A stretch of 64,000 nucleotides of DNA from NCBI RefSeq assembly GCF_003383615.1, contig NZ_QNUL01000002.1, positions 124,001-188,000 of the forward strand, given 5' to 3'. The position numbers were made by a program, and so were the translations under genes. Of this stretch, positions 47,673-56,149 are shown one piece after another; within the stretch, counting starts at the first letter, position 1; every line of letters starts with the position of its first letter. This stretch comes from Dyadobacter luteus (GTDB lineage Bacteria; Bacteroidota; Bacteroidia; Cytophagales; Spirosomataceae). The notes under the pieces were generated by a model. It was not told where the DNA came from, did not search any database, and saw only the letters and a program-made list of their open reading frames with translations.

Positions 47673-48890
47673 ATGTTAGCAAAACTGGAAATAAACACCG
47701 CGACAGACTGGACTGAACAGATCAACCGGAAAATAAAGGATCATCCTGTAAAAACAGATGGTTTGTATTCTGGGGAATCAGGCCTGCTTTTATTTTACCT
47801 GTATACCTACCTGACAGATACGAAACAGCACTGGAAAGATATCCTGTTTGAGAAGCTGGACGGCGTGCTTGAAAGGCTCGGTGAGCCGTCAGGACTCAGT
47901 ACCCTGATTTCGGTTTGCGCCGGGCTTACAGGTCTCGGATGGGTACTGAATTCTCTGAGAAAGTACGAGTTGATTGGCAGTGAGTATGATGATTTTATCC
48001 TTAATCTCAACAGCACCATTGCTAAAAGGGCTGTGTCAGAGGCGCGCGGGCAAAATCTGGATTACATGCATGGCTCTATCGGTGCGCTGACCTACCTGTG
48101 TGAGGGCGATATGACCAGTGAAATTGCCAGAGAACATGTATCTGCTTTGACCAGAGAGATTCTTGCCAGACAATCTGATGAGCATGGATTTATTAAAAAC
48201 GAATATATTTTCCGCAAATTGGGATACACCACCGAGGATGATATGAATCTGGGTCTTGCCCATGGTCTTTCCGGGATTCTGCTCGGTATTCTCAGGGTTT
48301 ATGAAATAGGCATTCTTCAGGATGAAATAAGGCCTGTTGCCGTGGCAGGCATTAACTACATACTTTCGCTAGCCAATTTTGATCATGACAATGACTTGAC
48401 AAAGAGCATTTTTCCTACCAACAGGATGTTGTCACTGGCTGCGGATGATCCTAAAAATCAGCTCTATTACACACTCAGGTCAGGTTGGTGCTACGGGGAT
48501 CTCAACCAGGTATTGTTATTGTACCGGGCCGGCTCTTTACTTGGTAACAATTCCTGGTCTGCGACAGCCAGGCAAGTAGGCCTTAGATGCGTGAAAAGAA
48601 CCACAAATGCCCAAACCTGGGTGGATAACCCATTCCTTTGCCATGGTTCGGCTGTCGTCTCTTTGATGTTTGACAACCTGATGCAATATGATGAAGATGC
48701 CGCCCGGGCGTTTGCCGAAGGCAGCACTTTTTGGAAAGCACAGACTCTGGATTACATGAGCCGGTTCTTGCAGGATGGTGATCGTAAGGATGTATCATTT
48801 CTGAGTGGCTTTTGCGGGGTGGCACTTGCCGAAACAGCACTTGGAAATCCGGAGTTCAATGAGTTGCAAAAAATAATGCTACTGTACTGA
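47673..48890 (+). CDS. lanC: Lanthionine cyclase LanC
   Basis: A 405-residue cyclase with all zinc-site motifs: LAHGLSG near 191-197 (catalytic His), RSGWCYGD with Cys near 271, and FLCHGSAV with Cys-His near 322. The first GLY-like motif is DGLYSGESGLLLFYLYTY at about 28-45 and the C-terminal LSGFCGVALAE completes the barrel. It activates Cys thiols for Michael addition to Dha/Dhb, forming lanthionine and methyllanthionine. It starts 22 nt after the LanC-like gene and ends 3 nt before the oxidoreductase gene. Confidence 0.9.
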   Translation: MLAKLEINTATDWTEQINRKIKDHPVKTDGLYSGESGLLLFYLYTYLTDTKQHWKDILFEKLDGVLERLGEPSGLSTLISVCAGLTGLGWVLNSLRKYELIGSEYDDFILNLNSTIAKRAVSEARGQNLDYMHGSIGALTYLCEGDMTSEIAREHVSALTREILARQSDEHGFIKNEYIFRKLGYTTEDDMNLGLAHGLSGILLGILRVYEIGILQDEIRPVAVAGINYILSLANFDHDNDLTKSIFPTNRMLSLAADDPKNQLYYTLRSGWCYGDLNQVLLLYRAGSLLGNNSWSATARQVGLRCVKRTTNAQTWVDNPFLCHGSAVVSLMFDNLMQYDEDAARAFAEGSTFWKAQTLDYMSRFLQDGDRKDVSFLSGFCGVALAETALGNPEFNELQKIMLLY

Positions 48891-48893
48891 TCT

Positions 48894-49799
48894 ATGAAAA
48901 ATGTCAAATTCGGTCTTATCGATTTCGGTCTGCGGGGCGGAACTACCAATAGTTTGAGAATATTGAGCGATCTGGTCGAGTACGCCCAGTACGCCGACGA
49001 GCTTGGGTTTTCCAGAATATGGCTTGCAGAGCATTACTACAGTCATAAAACCCATGCGTGGACCAGTCCCGAACCTTTGGTGGGGGTGCTGGCAGCTGCT
49101 ACAGAGCGGATCAGAATCGGTACCGCAGGTATTTTGCTGTCCATTCATCAGCCGTTTCACATTGCAGCGAAGTTCAAACTGCTCAACAATCTCTTCTCTG
49201 ACCGCATAGACCTGGGGCTGGCTAACGGCTTGGTTGGTGAAAAAATTAGAGAGTACGCCCTTGATGATCCTTCCTGCGATATCAAGGGTGCGTTTGACAA
49301 AGCATTGGACAAACTGCTGTTTTTCCTTAGGGAAGAAGACGAAATATTCAATTCGGGAGAAGGAATTGTGCTACCGCCCTACAAGGCAAGTATACCCGAG
49401 CTGTGGAGCATGGGTACGTCATTAAACGGGCTGGGAAGGACACTTACCAGGGAAATGAATTTTTCCCGATCCCTATTTCACAAAGGAGCAGACAAGAGTC
49501 CGAACAAAGAGCAGCTTCAGGAGTACAACGCCGCATACCGGTCTGCCTTCGGCTATGCCCCAAAGGTGAATCTGGCTATTTCGGGCATTTGCAATGATGG
49601 TCAAAACCGGGAAAATCAATACGAATTAGCGCAGGAAGGATCCGAAAATTGCATCATAGGTTGTCCTAGCTTGTTCTACGACAAGATAGCTGCGTATCAG
49701 GAAGATTTCGGGGTTGACGAGTTTATATTTATGGACTTGTCTACTTCACACAATGACCGACTGAAAAGTTTAGAAAGAATTCAGACATTATTTGGATAG
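48894..49799 (+). CDS. Luciferase-like flavin or F420 oxidoreductase
   Basis: A 301-residue protein of the luciferase-like monooxygenase superfamily (TIM barrel): KFGLIDFGLRGG at the start, IWLAEHYYSHKTHAWTSPEP near 43-62, ERIRIGTAGILLSIHQPF near 69-86 and RIDLGLANGLVG near 104-115. Members in lanthipeptide clusters (the LanJB and LanJC groups) reduce dehydroalanine to D-alanine. The location directly after lanC supports such tailoring, but other oxidations such as hydroxylation are possible. It begins 3 nt after lanC and is followed at 3 nt by an unknown gene, so it is clearly in the operon. Confidence 0.82.
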   Translation: MKNVKFGLIDFGLRGGTTNSLRILSDLVEYAQYADELGFSRIWLAEHYYSHKTHAWTSPEPLVGVLAAATERIRIGTAGILLSIHQPFHIAAKFKLLNNLFSDRIDLGLANGLVGEKIREYALDDPSCDIKGAFDKALDKLLFFLREEDEIFNSGEGIVLPPYKASIPELWSMGTSLNGLGRTLTREMNFSRSLFHKGADKSPNKEQLQEYNAAYRSAFGYAPKVNLAISGICNDGQNRENQYELAQEGSENCIIGCPSLFYDKIAAYQEDFGVDEFIFMDLSTSHNDRLKSLERIQTLFG

Positions 49800-49802
49800 G
49801 TT

Positions 49803-50858
49803 ATGGAAACAAATCGGATATTAATTTTTGCCACTCGGCTGGATCAGTTTTACATCTCATCTGAAAAAAGTGAGCTGATCGAGTTTATAGGTGCAACCCA
49901 GATCAACCGGTTGCAGAAGACGGACGTTTACGCCTTTCTGGGAGAAGAAGCAGGTAAGCAGTGCCTTGCTGTGGTTGATTTGTTTTCCCGGGCCGTCTAC
50001 AAGGCCAGGACCGATTCGCGCAGCGCGTCACTACCTTACTTCAGGATGGCCAATAAGGAGCTTGAAATCCTGCAGGCGGATGCCTATCTGTTTACGCGCT
50101 TGTTTTACGCATCAGGTTGGTCTTTCTTCTATTATCTGAAGGGCGTATATGCAAAAGCGTCAGCATTTACCATCGAAGGTCTTGCGTTGTCAGAACACTT
50201 GGAAGCCAAAGGCGCAGCTTTTCTTGGCTCCCGACGTCTTTTGGATCAACTGCCCAATCTGAGCAAAATATTGATTCACCAGGGTAATGCCCAGGATGGA
50301 TATAGTCTCTACAATGGCATCCTAAGGGCATTGATTTACAAAGATTTTACCCATTTGCCAGGGAAATGGAACAAGCACATGTTCGACAGGGACGAGTATA
50401 CCCGCCAGCAGGGGATTGACAATGTGGTCATTAGTGCCACCAGGCTTATTTTGGCAAATACATCAGACGATCAGGAGAAGTTGTTTTATCAGATTCTGTT
50501 CAGGGGGATTGGCTATATCGATGTTTCCAACGATCATCTCGAGGTCATCGAGCGGTTTATTACACTAAAACGCTCCTATTTTGAACACCGAAACGAGGCC
50601 TTTCTTTCTCAATTGGAGGAGTTTCTGACGCTTTCAATGGATACGTATTTCGATATTCTGAAACTGTCTGTGATCCGAAATTATCTGGCTCTGTCAAAAA
50701 TCGGGACAATTTGTGAAGCTGATCAGATGGAGATCAAAACCAATGTCACCCGATATCTGAATCGTCACTTACATCTTCTGCCCTCTGAGCAGCATTTGTT
50801 ACCACTACTCTGCAAGGAATTTAAATTGACCAATTTGTCTCAGTCTAAGGCCTGGTGA
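49803..50858 (+). CDS. Unrecognised 351-aa protein of the lanthipeptide operon
   Basis: I do not recognise this family. It is soluble, with no signal peptide or TM segment. The first 90 residues look mixed alpha/beta (ILIFATRLDQFYISSEKSEL, VYAFLGEEAGKQCLAVVDLF), and the rest is helical with several aromatic residues (FYASGWSFFYYLKGVYAKAS) and the charged tail NRHLHLLPSEQHLLPLLCKE. No SpaB_C, LanD, kinase or peptidase motif is visible. Its position between the oxidoreductase and the exporter, 3 nt and 13 nt away, implies a role in maturation, delivery or immunity. Confidence 0.6.
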   Translation: METNRILIFATRLDQFYISSEKSELIEFIGATQINRLQKTDVYAFLGEEAGKQCLAVVDLFSRAVYKARTDSRSASLPYFRMANKELEILQADAYLFTRLFYASGWSFFYYLKGVYAKASAFTIEGLALSEHLEAKGAAFLGSRRLLDQLPNLSKILIHQGNAQDGYSLYNGILRALIYKDFTHLPGKWNKHMFDRDEYTRQQGIDNVVISATRLILANTSDDQEKLFYQILFRGIGYIDVSNDHLEVIERFITLKRSYFEHRNEAFLSQLEEFLTLSMDTYFDILKLSVIRNYLALSKIGTICEADQMEIKTNVTRYLNRHLHLLPSEQHLLPLLCKEFKLTNLSQSKAW

Positions 50859-50871
50859 TGCTGAACGTTAA

Positions 50872-53133
50872 ATGTTTGATATGAAAAATAAATATAAATT
50901 CTTCCGCCAGTTGGACTACATGGATTGTGGGCCAACCTGTTTGAGAATGGTCACAGCCCACTATGGAAAGGACTATTCACTTGATTTCTTTCGTGCCAAC
51001 GCGTTCATTGGACGCAACGGAGTAAGCTTGAATGGACTTTGTCAGGCAGCTGAAAAGATAGGGATCAAGACCTTGCCGGTAAAACTGACCTTCGAACAGC
51101 TATCCTCAGAGGTGCCCTTACCTTGTATATTGCATTGGAACCAGGAGCATTATGTGGTTTTGTATGATGTAAAGGGAAAAAATATATTTAGAAAAGACGA
51201 TGTATTGGTGGTTGCCGATCCAGCTCATGGACTCGTGCAGGTCAACAAGAAGACTTTCATGAAGAGTTGGGCTAGCTCTTATGATGACAGGGGTGTAGCA
51301 CTGCTGCTTGAGCCCACTCCGGAATTTTACGATCATGACGAGGAGCATAAGCAAACTCCGGTAGGCTTCAAGTTTTTGTTTCAATACCTGCGTCCCTACA
51401 AGAGCTACGTTTACCAGATTCTGCTTGGCATGCTGCTTGGTAGTTTAATAAGTGTATTGTTTCCGTTTCTGACCCAAAGCCTTGTTGACTACGGGATACA
51501 GCTGCAGAACTACAATTTCATTCATTTGATTTTGTTCTCTCAATTACTGCTGTTTTTGGGCAATATCGGTGTGGATATGATCCGGAACTGGATACTGCTG
51601 CATATCAATACAAGGTTGAGCGTCTCAATTATCTCCAACTTCCTGACCAAGTTGATGAAGTTGCCGATTAACTTTTTTGAATCAAAGAATGTTGGTGATA
51701 TCTCCCAAAGGATCAATGATCACCACAGGATTGAAGATTTCCTGACCGGTTCGACGCTCAGCACATTATTTTCATTGGTCAATTTGCTGATTTTTTCGAT
51801 CGTACTTTCGACTTACGACATTTCGTTGCTAGGCATCTTTTTCATAGGTAGCGCCATGTCAGTCAGCTGGATTTTCATCTTTTTGCGCCAGCGCAAGAAT
51901 CTGGATTATATGAGGTTTCAGCGCTTGAGAGAAAATCAGAATAGCATTTACGAGCTGATCACCGGCATGCAGGAAATCAAGCTTAACAATTGTGAGCAGG
52001 CCCGCCGCTGGGAATGGGAACGTATACAAGCCAAGTTATTTAAGATAAATGTCGAGAGCTTGTCGCTGGAACAATACCAGGAGATAGGTGCGAATTGTTT
52101 GACGCAGGTCAAGAATATCCTGATCTCTTATATGGCCGCCAAGCTGGTGATGCAACATGAAATTACCCTGGGTGCCATGTTGAGTATTTCCTACATCATC
52201 GGGCAGATGAACGGCCCGCTGAACCAGATAATGAACTTTGTTAAAAAGGTGCAGGACGCCAAAATCAGTCTGGATCGTTTGGGAGAGATTCATAACAAAC
52301 CTAATGAAGAGCTGGACGAAGACTACCACTTCCAAATCAGTGATCTGGGTCAGGACGATAATCTGCTCAAGCTAAACAGCCTGGACAGTGAGAAAGGCAT
52401 TGTGCTCAATGAAGTTTCATTCAGGTACGGCAGTGATACCTCACCGCTAATCCTGAAAAACATCTCCATGCATATCCCGAAAGGAAAAGTGACAGCGATC
52501 GTCGGCTCGAGTGGAAGTGGTAAGACAACACTCTTGAAGCTACTGCTTCGCTTTTATCCGCTTTCATCTGGTAATATTCTCGTTGACGGCGAGGATTTGG
52601 ATCAAATCTCGCCAAAGGAGTGGAGAAAGGACTGCGGAACAGTCATGCAGGATGGATTTATTTTCTCTGATACGATCGCCCGAAATATAGCGGTAGATGG
52701 CCAACGGATCCTGGAGCCCAGAATGAAAAAAGCCATACATGTGGCCAACTTACAGGATTATATTAAAAAATTGCCGCTTGGTTTTACGACCAGGATCGGA
52801 AATACCGGCGCAGGTATAAGCGGCGGACAGCGGCAGCGCTTATTTATCGCTAGAGCTGTTTACAAGGATCCTAAATACATCTTTTTTGATGAGGCTACCA
52901 GCGCGCTTGATGCCAACAATGAGAAAATCATTATGCAAAATCTTGATGAGTTTTTTGAAGGGAAGACCGTCGTTGTCATTGCCCACAGATTAAGTACTGT
53001 CAAGAATGCGGATCAGATTGTAGTGTTACATAATGGAGAAATTTGTGAATCCGGAACCCATGCGGAGCTAACCTCGAAAAGAGGCGTGTACTTTGAATTA
53101 GTGAAAAACCAACTAGAGCTAGGAGCTGCCTGA
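50872..53133 (+). CDS. C39-peptidase-containing ABC exporter (LanT-like)
   Basis: A 753-residue fused exporter. The N-terminal C39 peptidase (about 8-145) has Cys19 in LDYMDCGPTCLRM, the His in HWNQEHYVVLYD near 91 and Asp in VADPAHG near 117, the expected triad for cleavage after the precursor's Gly-Gly. The TM domain (about 165-450) has six helices. The ATPase (about 495-745) has Walker A GSSGSGKTT, signature ISGGQRQRLF, Walker B KYIFFDEATSALD and the His switch AHRLST. It removes the leader while exporting the mature peptide with the HlyD protein encoded 4 nt downstream. Confidence 0.93.
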   Translation: MFDMKNKYKFFRQLDYMDCGPTCLRMVTAHYGKDYSLDFFRANAFIGRNGVSLNGLCQAAEKIGIKTLPVKLTFEQLSSEVPLPCILHWNQEHYVVLYDVKGKNIFRKDDVLVVADPAHGLVQVNKKTFMKSWASSYDDRGVALLLEPTPEFYDHDEEHKQTPVGFKFLFQYLRPYKSYVYQILLGMLLGSLISVLFPFLTQSLVDYGIQLQNYNFIHLILFSQLLLFLGNIGVDMIRNWILLHINTRLSVSIISNFLTKLMKLPINFFESKNVGDISQRINDHHRIEDFLTGSTLSTLFSLVNLLIFSIVLSTYDISLLGIFFIGSAMSVSWIFIFLRQRKNLDYMRFQRLRENQNSIYELITGMQEIKLNNCEQARRWEWERIQAKLFKINVESLSLEQYQEIGANCLTQVKNILISYMAAKLVMQHEITLGAMLSISYIIGQMNGPLNQIMNFVKKVQDAKISLDRLGEIHNKPNEELDEDYHFQISDLGQDDNLLKLNSLDSEKGIVLNEVSFRYGSDTSPLILKNISMHIPKGKVTAIVGSSGSGKTTLLKLLLRFYPLSSGNILVDGEDLDQISPKEWRKDCGTVMQDGFIFSDTIARNIAVDGQRILEPRMKKAIHVANLQDYIKKLPLGFTTRIGNTGAGISGGQRQRLFIARAVYKDPKYIFFDEATSALDANNEKIIMQNLDEFFEGKTVVVIAHRLSTVKNADQIVVLHNGEICESGTHAELTSKRGVYFELVKNQLELGAA

Positions 53134-53137
53134 AACC

Positions 53138-53866
53138 ATGCCAACGATCGAAAAAAACACCGAGTTTGAAAGAGTAAGCGACGAGATTCAAGATATCATC
53201 GGTCAAATTCCCCCCTGGATTGTTCGCTGGGGTATCAGCGTGATGTTCGCAGGCGTCGTCGTTATTCTGATTATAGCCCATCATATCTCATTTCCGGACG
53301 TGATCATCGGAGAAAGCCAGTTGCAGGCCAGCGAAAAGCCCAGTAAAATCAGTTGGTTTGTGGCAAGTCCCAGCGAAGAGTACTATGCGCTGGTCAAGGA
53401 AGGTCAGCAAGTCAAAGCAGGTGATAGCTTGATCCTGGAACAAAAGGCAACGCAAAAAACTTACTTTAAGTCACCCATCGCAGGCACTGTGATGTTTTCC
53501 CAGGGCTACAAGGACAATGCCAGTAAGCAGTCGGTGTGGATCGTACCCGAGATCAAAAGTTATGAAGTTCTGGTAAAAATCCCGGTTAAAAACTTTGGGA
53601 AAGTAAGGGTTGGGCAAAGGGTGAAAATAAGCCTGGATGAATTCTCTCAGAGCGAGTTTGGCTTCATTGTAGGCACTATCGTTTCTGTTTTACCAATTAA
53701 GATCGAGGGGGCCTACCGCGTTAACGTCAAGCTGACAAACGGTCTTTTGACCAATACCGGACGGAGACTACAGACTCAACCTTCATTTGCGGGTAAAGCC
53801 GAGATTATCCTCGACGAGAAGAGCATTCTAAGCCGCGTTTTTGGAGGTATTTTGGGAAGGAGCTGA
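53138..53866 (+). CDS. HlyD-family adaptor, short form
   Basis: A 242-residue membrane fusion protein, shorter than the usual 380-430. A single TM helix at about 24-46 (WGISVMFAGVVVILIIAHHI) is preceded by a cytosolic tail. The lipoyl-like halves are LVKEGQQVKAGDSLIL and KSPIAGTVMF, directly joined so that the long coiled-coil hairpin is missing, and the beta-barrel follows (KNFGKVRVGQRVKI). It bridges the ABC exporter to an outer-membrane exit, possibly the beta-barrel protein at 44080. It is the last gene of the operon. Confidence 0.87.
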   Translation: MPTIEKNTEFERVSDEIQDIIGQIPPWIVRWGISVMFAGVVVILIIAHHISFPDVIIGESQLQASEKPSKISWFVASPSEEYYALVKEGQQVKAGDSLILEQKATQKTYFKSPIAGTVMFSQGYKDNASKQSVWIVPEIKSYEVLVKIPVKNFGKVRVGQRVKISLDEFSQSEFGFIVGTIVSVLPIKIEGAYRVNVKLTNGLLTNTGRRLQTQPSFAGKAEIILDEKSILSRVFGGILGRS

Positions 53867-53867
53867 T

Positions 53868-54370
53868 TTTATGAATTTCATTTCAGCTCTTTCGTGCCAA
53901 ATCTGCTTGGTTAAGAGGTCGATTAGGTGGTAGTCAATCGAAAGTTCATTGAGAGTTTTCTCCACGGTACCGAAGACATTCTTTAATTCTGCATGCTTTA
54001 GGGCTGGGCGAATATATGGGTTAGCTTTTTGTCGTAAATAATATTTGCAGTCTCAATACATCGTGCATCACCTGTAATCATCAGGTCAGCGTAAGTTATC
54101 AGTTCAGGCGTCGCGCGATTGTTCATGTAAATCGTGGTGTCCATCCAAAACTTGTTATAAATTTTTAGGTTTCCATCAGACCGTCAAGCCAGCTTTTAAA
54201 TTCTAACCCGCTCACTTTTTTCATTAGGGGTATAAACTGTCCATTGTTCGGGATCCAGGTGGCCGGTTTCAACATCGCCTGCTGGCTCGCCGCCTTAAAC
54301 AACAGCTGCTGGTAATTCCAACTGGCCCCAAAGTTTGCTTCCAGCGAAGTGGTAAGTGCCTAACAGCAAG
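53868..54370 (-). pseudogene. Remnants of toxin-type genes (AbiEii-like and PIN-like pieces)
   Basis: Reading the minus strand from 54370, fragments are: an end of an unknown protein (WNYQQLLFKAASQQAML, then KKVSGLEFKSWLDGLMET and stop near 54177); a short piece MDTTIYMNNRATPELITYAD with ITGDARCIETANIIYDK near 54150-54010, weakly like a PIN-domain protein; and LKNVFGTVEKTLNELSIDYH then LIDLLTKQIWHERAE near 54000-53880, which resembles the start of AbiEii-type nucleotidyltransferase toxins. All are truncated. It separates the two arms of the RiPP island. Confidence 0.3.
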
Positions 54371-54824
54371 GAAGGTTTTAATACATTCCTATACCCTATG
54401 ATCCACTTATCAATTAATCAGACTCGCAGTTACTACTAGTAATGCTACAGAAAGATATATTTTCCTCTTTTCGAGGCTTTGTTTGTAATAACCATGTAAC
54501 TTATTTTGTGCTAAAATAAACATCAATTTGTAACCAGAGAAGACATTTGAATAAATTACTGAAAGAAAGTCATTCAATGGAATCTTCGGTTGCCAGGCTG
54601 AAGGGTATTTTTCTATTTGTGGGTATACCAAGATAGGATGTTGACTTAGTGCAGAACTTGGGGGAATTAGCTACTGACCACCGGGGTAGTTTTAATGGGA
54701 AATGACGTTAGAGTTTTCTCGGTTTGATTTTTGGCTTGGTGAGGAGGTGAATTTTGTGATTAAAAAAGCCGCCTGCCGTCCGGTTATAGCCCGGCAGTTG
54801 TCCTACCTGGCGCGACCAGTCAGT
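54371..54824. other. Gene-free stretch between the two RiPP arms
   Basis: No ORF here looks coding, and no repeat or RNA is recognised. It probably contains the 3' ends of older insertions. The radical SAM gene ends at its right edge. Confidence 0.4.
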
Positions 54825-55979
54825 TCAATCTGCAAACACTTCAAACTTCTGCAGCCCCGCTTGCAAAACAGCCTCGTCGGATAGATAGTCAATCAGGGCA
54901 TGCTGGATGTAATGGATGATCCTTTTTAAATCAGAACAGTATACCGAAGGATTATCAAACTGTAACTCGCGGCTGAAACGGTGCGGTAAAAAGCCACCGC
55001 CACAAACGCTGACCACAGGGCAGTTCTGACACAGGGCTGAGAGGTTGTGGTGCCCATTGTGGTAGATATGCATGAGTGGAGATTGCATGGCCTGCTCAAA
55101 ATTGTGGGTTTGCAGATGATAGTTTTCTTTTGTGAAGCCATCTCCACAGATCTTCATTGCATCTACAGTTTCAATACTGCCATCAGTTTCAACGACCAGA
55201 TAGTCGTTGGTCTGCTGACCAAGCATATCAAAACCCAATCCTAATCCCAGACAGTTTACAATGACCTGAGTCAGGAAGCGGATATTGGGTTTACTATCAT
55301 CATTATCATAAAACCAGATATCAAACAAGCTGATCCACCAGTCGGCATAACCGGTCTGCTGGGGCTTCTTATCGTGGTGGTGATGTGGAAAAAGAAAATC
55401 AATATTGGTAGCACCAGCCTTTTTAGAAAAAGCATAGAGCTCGTCAGGAGCGGTTTGGGGGTTTTGCACGCCAAGCAAACCGAACGGATAGTGGTGCCGG
55501 TTGCAAACTGCAAGTCCTTTCATGACGGCATCAAAGCTGCCATTACCCTTATGGTCTTTTCTGTGTAGGTCATTGACGTGTTTGGGCCCGTCAATACTGA
55601 TACCGAGGGCTACCTGATGCTTTCGGAAGACCTCGATCCAATCGTCGTTGAGTAAAATCCCATTGCTTTGGACTGCATAGTTAAGCTTGACCAGACTGTT
55701 TGTCTCACTGGAAATACGTGTGAGGAGTTGATCAAAGGCCCCGGTACCTAACAGTGTAGGTTCTCCGCCATGGAGTATGAGCTCAAAGCTTTCGGGGCGG
55801 TTTCGGGTAAAATAGTCAGTCAGGCGCCTACATAGTTGATCGATGACATCGCTGCTGATAAACTTGGGCTGCTTCAAAAAACTCATATCTCCCTGGCTGT
55901 ACATGTAGCAGTAGGTGCAATCCAGATTGCACCTACTGCACACCTTCAGGATTAGTCCTTTGAGCGGCTGTTTACTCAT
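54825..55979 (-). CDS. Radical SAM/SPASM peptide maturase, FxsB/GrrM-like cyclophane type
   Basis: A 384-residue enzyme. The radical SAM cluster is bound by Cys17, Cys21 and Cys24 (CNLDCTYCYMYSQGD), followed by FELILHGGEPTLL and SISIDGPKHVND, the SAM-binding strands. The C-terminal SPASM region has LCQNCPVVSVCGGGFLPHRF and NPSVYCSDL, the arrangement of auxiliary-cluster Cys typical of FxsB, GrrM/OscB and three-residue-cyclophane-forming enzymes. Such enzymes join an aromatic side chain to the C-beta of a residue two places on. The start codon overlaps the stop of a 56-aa peptide gene (ATGAGTAA), the natural candidate substrate. Confidence 0.87.
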   Translation of the reverse strand: MSKQPLKGLILKVCSRCNLDCTYCYMYSQGDMSFLKQPKFISSDVIDQLCRRLTDYFTRNRPESFELILHGGEPTLLGTGAFDQLLTRISSETNSLVKLNYAVQSNGILLNDDWIEVFRKHQVALGISIDGPKHVNDLHRKDHKGNGSFDAVMKGLAVCNRHHYPFGLLGVQNPQTAPDELYAFSKKAGATNIDFLFPHHHHDKKPQQTGYADWWISLFDIWFYDNDDSKPNIRFLTQVIVNCLGLGLGFDMLGQQTNDYLVVETDGSIETVDAMKICGDGFTKENYHLQTHNFEQAMQSPLMHIYHNGHHNLSALCQNCPVVSVCGGGFLPHRFSRELQFDNPSVYCSDLKRIIHYIQHALIDYLSDEAVLQAGLQKFEVFAD

Positions 55980-56142
55980 CGTCCAATTTCAATTTATCCG
56001 GGGTAATTCCGCCCTTGATCACTTCGACCCATCCGCCGTGGATGTTGTCTCCGATGATTTTGTTTGCTCCCAGATTGAGCTCATCCAGGGCTTTTTTCGC
56101 ACTTTTCTTTGAAGTTTGTGCTGGTTTTTTTGGCTGATCCAT
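55972..56142 (-). CDS. 56-aa peptide, candidate radical SAM substrate
   Basis: A short gene with ATG at 56142 and TAA at 55972-55974. The N-terminal 22 residues are rich in Lys, Ala, Ser and Gln and look like a recognition leader (KKPAQTSKKSAKKALDELN). The C-terminal half contains GDNIHGGWVEVIKGGITPDK with one Trp (W38) in an aromatic-x-x context (WVE) between two Gly-Gly pairs. It has no Cys. Its stop overlaps the start of the radical SAM gene by 8 nt (translation coupling), and the gene before it ends 7 nt upstream. W38-V39-E40 is my inferred cyclophane site; the usual third residue is Asn, Asp, Ser, Arg or Lys, so E is unusual. Confidence 0.65.
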   Translation of the reverse strand: MDQPKKPAQTSKKSAKKALDELNLGANKIIGDNIHGGWVEVIKGGITPDKLKLDDE

Positions 56143-56149
56143 AACTGTC

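Noticed and set aside
49803..50858. Calling the 351-aa protein a thiopeptide-type (SpaB_C) elimination domain
   Set aside because: The expected F-R-x-x-D-P-x-x-H-x-R-x-R motif is absent, and both LanBs already have SpaB_C domains.
54702..54884. 60-codon plus-strand ORF before the radical SAM end
   Set aside because: No leader or family features, and its end overlaps the radical SAM gene antisense.
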